A stretch of DNA of 64,000 nt, from contig JAFGOZ010000191.1 in NCBI GenBank assembly GCA_016926235.1, positions 16,741 through 80,740 on the forward strand, read 5' to 3'. Shown one piece after another: positions 21,001 through 28,800 of this stretch. A program made the translations under genes and the position numbers. The notes under the pieces were generated by a model that worked only from the letters and a program-made list of their open reading frames with translations, searched no databases and was not told the origin of the DNA. Each line of letters begins with the position of its first letter. The stretch's first letter is position 1. The DNA is from Bacteroidales bacterium (GTDB lineage Bacteria > Bacteroidota > Bacteroidia > Bacteroidales > UBA10428).

Positions 21001-21818
21001 AAAACTGCCTCTCAGATTTCTTCTTTACAGTAGATTCTGCTACTCTTACAGGAACATTTACCAGCAGATCAATAGGTGTTGGTACTTCAGACAGCTATGA
21101 ATGGAGGCTTGGCTACGGAGTAACCAATGAAAGCGGGCCCAATATTACCCATACATTTGATTCAGCCGGATATTACCACGTGGGATTAAAAATAAAGAAC
21201 ACAACTACCCATTGTACCAGTGTTGAATATAAAATGGTAAATATTGGAAAAGAATTGAAGGGATTAAAGGCAGGGTTTGAATTCGAGCAGGATACAAGTA
21301 ATCTGAAATCCGGAGGGTATCCGGTGGATATGGTTGGTGTATCAAGCCCGCCAAGGCCGGCTAAATTCTCATGGGACTTCGGAGATATGAAGAAAGGAAG
21401 TGGATATTCAACAACAAGCAGGGTAAGGCATATATATGCTGAAACAGGATCATATATAGTTTGCTATACGGTTGAAGACCCGAATACCGGGGAATCAGAT
21501 GAATATTGCCAGATTGTAAATGTAACAGGTAGCACCCTTACAAATAACAGCCTGTTCAACCTGTTGACGCTCGATAACTCCCCCAATCCGTTCAATGATT
21601 TTACGCGCATAAACTATACATTACCCAAAGAAGCATATATTGAACTGGTGGTAATGGATAACCTGGGGCGTGAAATAACAACATTGATAAGAAATTCGAA
21701 ATCCGCAGGAAGTTATGATTACCTGTGGGATACTTCAGAATTGCCAGGTGGGGTTTACATATTGCGATTATCTTCTTCGGATGGAATGGCTAAAATTAAG
21801 ATGGTGATTAAGAAATAG
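15039..21818 (+). CDS. Giant PKD-repeat T9SS surface protein (first of a tandem pair)
   Basis: A 2259-aa exported protein. Residues 1-26 are a signal peptide. About twenty PKD-like beta-sandwich repeats are marked by variants of WDFGDG (e.g. YWDFGDGTFSYD near 142, FWDFGDMQSS near 220, WFWNFGDGATSAK near 1700) and closing THxYxxPGxY words. Many repeats carry paired cysteines (CFADF...NCKEVFVG). The PKD run is interrupted at about 567-824 by a different module ending in a lipocalin-like segment (MNGTWRSDSGGTYTFLDIW). Residues about 2090-2160 hold a block nearly identical to its neighbour (SGGYPVDMVGVSSPPRPAKF). The last about 85 residues are a T9SS type A sorting domain (NPFNDFTRINYTL, ending KIKMVIKK). 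Adhesion or an extracellular lattice role is inferred; no enzyme domain seen. Confidence 0.9.
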   Translation: MKKIFYASSLLVIFFLLGTTKASTQITPVNISVYNEGNGCSGDTFYFNQDQYVPDVDEWNWFINGDMLSVDSLFKIPLVSGNYRIELWGLNNSSPVLQGVFENLEVGGSPGKFFPENLAEFCPGENIQFNINAQYISYVYWDFGDGTFSYDTYTQHTYSSNDTFTVNLEIQFSNGCPSDMISQTIIVRENAIPTFEIQAPHEACIDDLIRFNINGNPSTVFWDFGDMQSSANYSPIHSYNTTDTFMVILEGHSMCGGTNFDTAYITIRDDLNANPSFNYWTNNGTSSCPGQTVKFYPQGPGVEYNWDFGDGGGSTLIEPAYRYPESGLFPATLTVKNGCGDVKTSYEVFVDIYKNGGYVTPQIEFGNNNDYMIDYDTIFICPGENVNFRFPIENYMGTDFDGYLYKWYFTGPESSDTIFTRDASFNISAPGMYEINLDMKSPCNWEYDSTMNKKYVRVGNVPIQANPNFAPREVCDGEYVYFWNEGSSLFERGYTVDILYDDVAPETGINTYSDPENEIIRSHVYNATNGYLVEMRIMNTCGDTVRYIDSVYADNDMAREPEYMVDNSTTEWEDTGEPEDWSVYDPLAHHFSIPVNVDFQTVTNNTYYLFMFYGGLSNSDGPPDGYVFRQLTPGAYHNDTADVYVPVPSFTDSIGIIAAWYCDTSDVGNDPNYTSEIWSDYYGAFVKSFPINTSDSTDIAVEYWGFADLNMTSCDNIKRMNGTWRSDSGGTYTFLDIWQEGEFNQRYNINTSKHPYQYENFVSSGNFGYISNIEFGDDNSGGPCSSMYGYYNYDLRPGGDTLIFSEMSESCDARRNAINNMIFTRFEENMQYAACPGDSVSLMVVGASSATWYFGDGQSEVVSIGPNISTKHVYNNHGVYNAFAVLSNNCSRSGDTVFTKVIVDSMNYPAGSIRMPFMEFTGTPVEFDFEENKRIDNNTYLWRFGDGSISSFKNPAYSYPKPGNYKVELDVTSHCGMKTFVDNIQIEDACDLISRFIIEPVNDSVFTFKQNIHGDYISFTWDIDGFIDNSQQDSIENYELTMGSVANIGLMVYSETPGCTDTLYKRIYVGQLATPQSCDIYFIYSPTAMQNQISFEAFVNSGNVMNFNWNYGDGYFDYGMSQPIHIFPAPGQYWVCVEGLDELGNPCGSFCDWVDVGGQSQNCFASFMAYPDELSVQFENLSTGDYTNVLWDYGNGVFSTDSNPSHIYVYPEAGNYQVCLMIENPLTGCYDQQCYYILVNDGSLECYADFEVEVDTNTLIAHFYSTSLNAQYYYWNTGDGIGYSEDSTFDYPYNFPGVYEVSLYIEDGTGCWGSISKPVQVGNMGAGQCFADFTYYTLPGTNTVEFYNTSFHGSEIVSGFYDFGDGTYSYDEENPTHTFPEAGLYIVCGNITTADGCQSGNCKEVFVGDMPCYTYFDYIPDPSTGSVRFIPDSTGADEYYWDFDDGTGDNIMEPVHHYIEPGYYIVCLSTYDIETNCWSDMCREIEVQTEGQTICNVNFSMSIDSITRTLHVSGNSATPFTEWYWDFGDGGFEIAKDTSHTYSADGVYPVCIFAYDNVSSCYAEKCKVVIMNSTTAGAQLTADFSAVPIPGTQKVKFKNKSLGNVDERYWTFGDGYYNDLKDTITHTYPYMGLWNTCLLVFNNTTFNSNQKCKQVFVGDATQCSLNADFSKIILPDSLKVTFKDKTTGGAFKWFWNFGDGATSAKRNPVHYYIDPGYYLVTMSVQDTTGLCIDHMASFIQVGTANCRSNFDFVVNSATNTVKFNNKSTGTIDDYYWYFDDGTFSTDTSPSHTFNPGMYNVSLTASSNSGCADFNFKEVQVGQIPCDAGFTVYVDESNNAFFNNNVLGGTNQLLWVFGDGKTSEANDPMHKYNYPGIYIVGLYAYTGSCMDYYEETIIVGQRGDDMQASFIHTVDENTRTVQFFNKSVGVDQNTSYIWDFGDSTFAFTANTNKTYSEGGYYFVCLTIIGDAGMQNTTCKMIRVAPPDNKNCLSDFFFTVDSATLTGTFTSRSIGVGTSDSYEWRLGYGVTNESGPNITHTFDSAGYYHVGLKIKNTTTHCTSVEYKMVNIGKELKGLKAGFEFEQDTSNLKSGGYPVDMVGVSSPPRPAKFSWDFGDMKKGSGYSTTSRVRHIYAETGSYIVCYTVEDPNTGESDEYCQIVNVTGSTLTNNSLFNLLTLDNSPNPFNDFTRINYTLPKEAYIELVVMDNLGREITTLIRNSKSAGSYDYLWDTSELPGGVYILRLSSSDGMAKIKMVIKK

Positions 21819-21828
21819 GTTAATAATT

Positions 21829-21860
21829 AACCCTGCGAGGATTCGAATCCTCGCAGGGTT
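21829..21860. repeat. 32-bp perfect palindrome (REP-like or terminator)
   Basis: Two 16-base arms, AACCCTGCGAGGATTC and its exact reverse complement, abut with no spacer (centre TTCGAA). It lies 11 bases after the stop of the first giant PKD gene. It could end transcription by forming a strong hairpin, but no T-tract follows, so a dispersed palindromic element is an equal possibility. Confidence 0.75.
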
Positions 21861-21908
21861 ATCCGGAATAAACAGACCAAGTCCGCTCTCCATGTCATTT
21901 AGTTAAGA

Positions 21909-21960
21909 AAAATATTTGACTCCTCCGGGGTCGAACCTCCTTAGATAAATGATATTAAGC
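21909..21960 (+). repeat. REP-like hairpin element (copy 1)
   Basis: AAATATTTGACTCC is followed by a hairpin (GACTCC 21918-21923, loop TCC, GGGGTC 21927-21932, one G-T pair) and a tail TTAGATAAATGATATTA. On visual alignment it resembles the minus-strand element at 34037-34092 both before and after the hairpin. It sits 61 bases before the first 21-bp array. Confidence 0.5.
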
Positions 21961-22021
21961 ACCAGCCTGAGGTATTTGTTTCGATTTTCCTTAAATGGTA
22001 ATTCATCACACCTGGCAGCAA

Positions 22022-22315
22022 CATGCTGCAATAAAGAATTATCATAATTCCATGCCGCAGCGTCATAATTCTATAGCGCAATATCATGCTGCCATAGAGA
22101 ATAGTCATCATTCCATAAGGAATTACCTTGCTTCCATAGCGGAGTATGTTAATTCCATATGGAATTGCTTTGTTGCGATATCGCAGCAACATAATTCGGT
22201 ATGTTATTATCATGCTACCCTATCTCAGCATCATAATTCGATATGGAATTATCCTGATTCTATATCTCAGCATCATGATTTGATTTGGAATCAACCTTAT
22301 TCCATAAGTAACTTT
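22022..22315. repeat. Degenerate 21-bp tandem array 1 (14 units), palindromic units
   Basis: Fourteen consecutive 21-bp units with no length change (22022 + 14 x 21 = 22315). The ideal unit is C, then ATAATTCCAT, then its reverse complement, i.e. a 20-bp palindrome. Read as codons, the units give a seven-residue pattern such as HNSIWNY/HNSIAQY/PDSISQH, and the opposite strand is periodic too. Units are strongly diverged, yet positions 11-12 are TA in 12 of 14. Units 7 and 11 are near-perfect palindromes. Unit 8 has a different sequence (TTGTTGCGATATCGCAGCAA) but is also palindromic apart from one G-T pair. No protein is inferred: start context and composition do not support one. Confidence 0.85.
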
Positions 22316-22334
22316 TGCCTTTCCCCTTTTACCT

Positions 22335-22500
22335 TTAAACTATCTTAAATACTTTCACTTCTTTGTTACCATCGGTAACCTTTAGCATATAGGTTGCCGG
22401 TGGAAGCTGGCTCATGGTAAAGCTGGTTTCAGTGGTTGTAATTTCTTTGTTGTCCAATAATTTTCCTGGAGAGAAATTCATTTTAATCACTTTATACCTC
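22335..22500 (-). pseudogene. Fossil T9SS C-terminal sorting domain (5'-truncated gene remnant)
   Basis: Reading the minus strand up to a TAA at 22337-22335 gives a typical type A T9SS tail: LLDNKEITTTETSFTM, then SQLPPATYMLKVTDGNKE, then VKVFKIV and stop. This is the last about 45 residues of a secreted protein. Upstream of about 22500 the frame continues without recognisable sequence and meets a stop at about 22550. No start codon with signal peptide and no cargo domain remain, so it is a decayed or recombined remnant. It abuts the end of the 21-bp array. It is too short to be picked up as a gene and is evidence that a third T9SS cargo gene once lay here. Confidence 0.7.
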
Positions 22501-22655
22501 TTATAAAAACTATCTCCCCCTCCCCTGCGAACGTTAGAAAAGAATTCCGTACTTCATTCTAACTTTATTCTAAATAAGAAGTTTATGTTAAAATACTGGC
22601 ATCTGTGAATTTGATTTTGTATATTTATGTTTCAATATGTGATGGGTATGATGGT

Positions 22656-22672
22656 GCCATTTAATAAATGGC
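22656..22672. promoter_or_regulatory. 17-base inverted repeat upstream of second giant PKD gene
   Basis: GCCATTTA, one spacer base, TAAATGGC: perfect 8-bp arms, about 170 bases before the ATG at 22841. It could be an operator or simply a hairpin. The remainder of 21961-22840 also holds an inverted repeat GTTAGAA/TTCTAAC at 22533-22563 and a -7-like TATCTTTA at 22789-22796. Confidence 0.3.
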
Positions 22673-22840
22673 GTATAAGGGAAGGGATACTGCTTAACGA
22701 AAACTAAAATGTACTTAATAATTACTTATTAGACTATTCTGACTTCTGTTTACTTCAAAATGAATTTCTTATTTTTTAAAATAAATAGTATCTTTAGTAT
22801 ATTATAACTGAACATCTTGAAAAATAATAAACGAAATATC

Positions 22841-25800
22841 ATGAAAACCAACCTGAAAAAAACATTCCTGATTATTCACCTTATGGGCCTTTTTTCATTA
22901 CCTGTAATGAGCCAGGGTGATCCTTATTCTATTGTTCTACCCTCTAACCCATGTAGTGGAGATGTTATAAGTTTTGAGTTTTTAGATGAAGGAAATGCTG
23001 ATTCAGCTCATTGGGTATTAAATGGAAATCCCATGCTATCAAAGACAATGATTACGGAGACAGTAATTTTACCGAGAGGAACTCATATTATATCAAATAC
23101 TGTTTATTATAACGACTCCATCGGTAAGCATTACGCAGTTATGACTGTAAATGGCTTCCCCACCCGGTTTTTACCGGGTGACAACAGTGAATTTTGCCCG
23201 GGTGAGGAGGTCCAGTTCAAAGTAAATCCTTTGGATTTATCCGGTATTAGATGGACGGTTAATGGTAACTATTCCAGCCAGACAGATTTTACTTATATTT
23301 TCCCAAATGAAGGAACCTATATCGTATCTTTGGAAGGACAAAGTCCATCATGTGGAGCAGTACTCGATACCCTTCAACAATTAATTACAATAAAGAAAAG
23401 AGCGAAAGCAAATGCAAAACCAGCTCTTTTGTCCGAGGGACAGTTTTGTCCTATGGACAAAGTATTTTTCGAACATAATGGCAACCTCCAAAACGAGATA
23501 TGGGACTTTGGCGATGGTGCTACTATACAAGGATATAGAAACCCGGGACATATTTATAAAAATCCGGGTAAATACACTGTAACACTTACAGCAGAAAATT
23601 TTTGCGGGGGTAGTGGAAAGGATTCTATGGAAGTGATCATCAACAATAATGCACCCGCGTATGCAGATTTCACCTTTTCACCAGACAGAGAAGATTATTG
23701 CCCCTACGAACCCATAAAATTCTATGCCAAGGGTAGCGGAAAATATATTTGGGATTTTGATGATGGCGGGGTCTCAACACAGGCCTTTCCAACACATGTA
23801 TTTGGAGACAGTCTGAAAGTCTGGAATGTAAAGCTCCAGGTCACCAATTCCTGTGGTAATAAAGCTTCTACCACAATACCAGTGTCAATTTCTAACAGTT
23901 ATTACTCTGAAGCGAGTGTTGTGCCGTACTTTGACATATCCGATGCTGATCCCGATAATCCTATTTATTATATATGCAATGCAAAAACAATAAAACTTAA
24001 TGCTTTCGAACCGGAACATGAAAACCTAACCTATCAATGGATTATTGAAAATCAAAATACTTTTGAAATAGATACAGTAGCCGGCAAAAGTATTAGCTAT
24101 CCTTTTGAATTGTATCCTTACAACATTCAGCTTGTTGCTAAAAACCTTTGCGGTAATGAGACATCAGAATCCCGGTCCCTTGCTCTCATGGTAAATACAG
24201 AGATACAACCCTACCTGATGCCCGGTATATTTCCACAAAGGATTTGCCCCGGTGAAAGAGTATACTTCTGGGATGACGCCCTCACGCTCGATTCACCAAC
24301 ATTGCCCTACCGCTACTCTATCTATTTTGGAGAAGGCACACCTGCTATCAATTTCAGAAATTTTGAAAATTTTGAAGAAGGGATATTAAGGTCCCACACA
24401 TATAGTGATATCCAAGAGTATAACTTTTCTATGTTTGCCCTCAATGAGTGTGACAATTCATCGGATACTACCTTTGGAATAATACAGGTAAGGGATGATT
24501 TACCGACAGAAGTGATGATACATAACAGCACACGTGACTGGGACGAGGATAACAATATACTTAAGCCAATGGAAGATTGGTCAAAAAGGATCAACTCAAC
24601 CGATAGAATATTGCGTGTAAATAGCATGCTTTATTTTATGAATGGTATTAATAATTCATATTATTATATGATCTACGAAGGTGGAATATTTGGAATACCA
24701 GACAGGATGCCTGATGCTTATGTAAAAAGTATTCCTGTTAATCTTTATAGCTATGACACTGTTAGCATTTATATCCCTGAATACATTAATAGCGTAGGTG
24801 TTGCAGTTGGTTGGTATTGCGATAGTCTGCATCAGATGAAAAAACTACCAGACCAAATGATTATACCGAATAATATGTATACTGGTCTCATTTATAACAT
24901 TGATCTGGATCAAGATTCGATTGACTATGCTAATCCAGATAGTTTTTATGTATATTTAGAAGATGCCTGTCCACCCACAAACACGGCTGAATTAGTTGGG
25001 TTATGGAGAAATAAGGATGGAGATACATATACTTTCCTGATGTTTTCTGAAACATTGGAATATGAAATCTATTCCTCAAAAAATCCTACCGGAATAGAAA
25101 AAGAAATGATATCCCAAGGTACTTATTCACCCACAAGTGCTGAATTTACTTTATATGATAATACTTTATGCTTTGGGCTTGATGGTATTCATATGTATAA
25201 TCTTGTAGTTGACACGTTGATGTTAATGTCACCATCCGATGGATGTTTTGAACGAAGCAGTGCCATCGAATACAGAAATTTTGAGCGGATACCGCAAACT
25301 CCGGCTGAATATGCAGTTTGTCCCGGTGATACGGTAAGATTCTCCATTTATGGCGGAGACAGTTATTTATGGGATTTTGGCGATGGCCAGACATCGACTC
25401 AACCATTTCCGGCTCATGTTTATGATTCCAGTGGTATTTATTATGCTACATGTGCTGTTTCCAACAATTGCCTTAGAACAGATACTTTCCATACTATAGT
25501 AATTGTTAGTGAAGGCGTTTTACCTTTACTATCGTTTGATGCTGATAACTGGTTTCCAAAAGAAGATGAAAATGTAAAATTCTACTATGATAATGACTAC
25601 CAGGATAACAGGTTTAAAGACTATGCATTTCATTGGGATTTTGGTGATGGTCTTTCTTCATCAGCGAAGTATCCGGTTCATCAATATACAAATCCCGGCG
25701 TATATAATGTCAGGTTAAGTGTATCCAATAGTTGCGGAACAGTAATGTCTGATCCTAAGCCTATAATTGTCAATAAGGAATGTGATGTATATCCTCAATT

Positions 25801-28800
25801 TAAATTAGTAGCAGATACTGCAAACCCAAATAAAATATACTATTATAACACCTCTATTGGAGATATAACAAATGCAGGTTTCTGGAAATTTGATGACGGA
25901 AATATAATACCCCGTAAGCCTGGCATTTATTATAAAATCCTTGAAAACGGGCCTCATACAGCATGTCTGTGGGTAGTTAAAAGTGATACTTCATGCACGG
26001 ATTACCTCTGTAAAGATTTTATAGTAGGTATGGTAGAATGTAATGCTGATTTTACATACGATATAAATTCCACATTAAATGAAGTATTCTTTACCAATAC
26101 CTCAATTAACACTACCAATTACTACTGGGAATTCGGAGATGGCACCACTTCTATTTTGCAAAATCCGACAAAAAAATATAAAACACCGGGTTATTACCAC
26201 GTAGTACTCACAGCATCGAATACCAGCTGTACCTCAATTAAAGATGAGTGGATTCAGGTTGGAGAAGACGTTTCAAGTTGTGTGGCAGATTTCTGGTACA
26301 CTTTGGATGCCAATGACAGCACAATTGTTCATTTCCATAACAGTTCCATAACGCAAGGCCAGATTGTAAAAGGTTATTACGATTTTGGAGACGGAAGCTT
26401 TGCATATGAAGCTGACCCAACACACAAGTACAGTGCACCCGGAATATACAAAGTATGCGCAGGATTTACTGATAATAATGGCTGCCAGGCTCGTATATGC
26501 AAGCCGGTAAATGCAGGCAACGAGGATTGCTACGCAGATTTCTTCGTTATACACAGCAGGGTAAATTCTTCTGCCACATTTGTTGCCGATAGTATAGGCG
26601 AAGCTGAATTTTTCTGGGATTTTGGAGATGGATCCACTGCCGAAGGCAGAATTGCAAGCCATCTATATAGTGAGCCAGGGTACTACCCTGTTTGCCTGAA
26701 TGTAGTAAATGCTTCAGTTAATTGTTTTGTTGAAATGTGTAAAGATGTGCAAATATCAGGTGACACATCCGTTTCTCTCTGTCATGTAAATTTAAGCTAT
26801 ACAATAGATCCTGCAACACGAACAGTTAATTTCAGCAGCAACTCAGGAGCTTCATTTACCAACTGGTTATGGGACTTTGGTGATGGTACAATATCTACAG
26901 CAAAAGACACAAGTCATCAGTATGCAGCAGATGGTGTATACCCTGTTTGCTTATATGCTTATGATGATATAACCGGTTGTTTTGATGACGACTGCAAATC
27001 TATTGTTATAACCGGCCTTAACACGGGAGAACAACTTACAGCAGATTTTTCAGCCATTAATATTCCAGGGACTATGAGGGTTAAATACAAAAACAGGTCG
27101 CAGGGTAATATAACCAATAAATACTGGACATTTGGCGATGGCACATTTGACCTGGGTTTAACAGGCGATACTGTAAGCCATATTTTCCCTGATTATGGAC
27201 TGTGGAACTCATGCCTTATTGTAGCGAATAGCTCAACATTTAATGCAAATAGAAAATGTAAACGTGTATTTGTGGGAGATGCTTCTATATGCAGGCTCAA
27301 TGCAGACTTTAGTATGATGGTAATACCAGATGACCTTTCTGTTAATTTCATTGACAAATCCACTGGTGGCGCATACAGATGGTTCTGGAATTTTGGCGAT
27401 GGAAATAGTTCAAACAGAAGAAAACCATCTCATACATATGAAAAACCCGGATTATATCTTGTAACTCTTTCGGTACAGGATACAACAGGTAACTGCATCG
27501 ACAATGCATCCAAATTTGTTCAGGTCGGACAGTCAGATTGTATGGCCCGTTTTGAATATTCTGTGAATACTTCAACTTATTCAGTCAGATTCAAAAACAT
27601 ATCACGGGGCAATATAACCGGCTATCAATGGGATTTTGGTGATGGAGGAAGTTCAACTTTACCTGCACCGCTTCATATATTTACTCCGGGTAATTACACG
27701 GTATCCTTAACAATATCAAGCGATGCCGGTTGTGTGGATCAGTATTTTGAAAACATTCAGGTTGGACTTATTCCCTGCGATGCATCCTTCACTGTGCATG
27801 TTGACACTACCAACAGAGCATTTTTCAATAATAAGGTGCTGGGTGGAGTAAACAAACTACTGTGGATATTTGGAGATGGGGCAGTATCTGAGAAGAATGA
27901 TCCTGTGCACAAATATAATTTCCCCGGAATCTATACAGTAGGGTTATACGCATATACCGGTACTTGTACCGATTATTCAGAAGAAACAATAATTGTCGGG
28001 GCCAGGGATGGAGACATGCAGGCATTCTTTACACAAACTGTTGACGAAAATAATCTCACTGTAAAATTCTTTGACCGGTCAATAGGTACAGATGGTAGTA
28101 CCACTTACTTATGGGATTTTGGAGATACAACAACATCAACAGATCAAAATCCGGTAAAGACATATACCGAAGGAGGATATTACTTTGTATGCCTGACTGT
28201 TATCGGACAGGATGGTATGCAAAACACAACATGTAAAATGGTGAAAGTTGCACCTCCGGCCTCAAAAGACTGCTTGGCAGATTTCTTCTATACAGTTGAC
28301 TCGGCAGCATTATCCGGAACATTTACCAGTGCCTCATATGGGGTAACTCCAACCACAACCTATAGATGGATATTTGGTGATGAAATTTTAGACGGCAATA
28401 GCTCAGAATCATTTAGTTTTGACTCAGCCGGTTTTTATAATGTAGGATTGATTATAAATAACAGGCTTACTAATTGTGAAAGTGCTGAATATAAACTCGT
28501 AAATGTTGGTATGGGAGATCAGGGTATAAGAGCAAGCTTTGTTTATACTTTAGATACAAGCAACCTGAAATCCGGAGGATATCCTGTCGATATGGTTGGA
28601 GTATCAAGTCCTCCCAGACCAGCAAAATTTAGCTGGGATTTTGGTGATATGAAAAAGGCCGGTGGATTATCAACAACTAGTCGTGTAAGGCATATATATG
28701 CTTTGGCAGGAACCTATATACCCTGCTATATCGTTGAAGATCCTCAAACAGGAGAAACTGACGAGTATTGTCAGATAATTAATGTAGGATCAAATAGTGT

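Noticed and set aside
22022..22315. CRISPR array
   Set aside because: Units are contiguous without spacers, diverged and 21 bp; no cas genes are present.
21941..22348. Overlapping open frames on both strands through the first 21-bp array (about 90 and 117 codons)
   Set aside because: They are open only because the unit is a multiple of three and palindromic. The translations are simple heptad strings, and no homology or start context supports a protein.
22817..22840. TTG start for the second giant PKD gene
   Set aside because: The ATG at 22841 opens a standard signal peptide; the TTG would add a charged Asn-rich tail before it.
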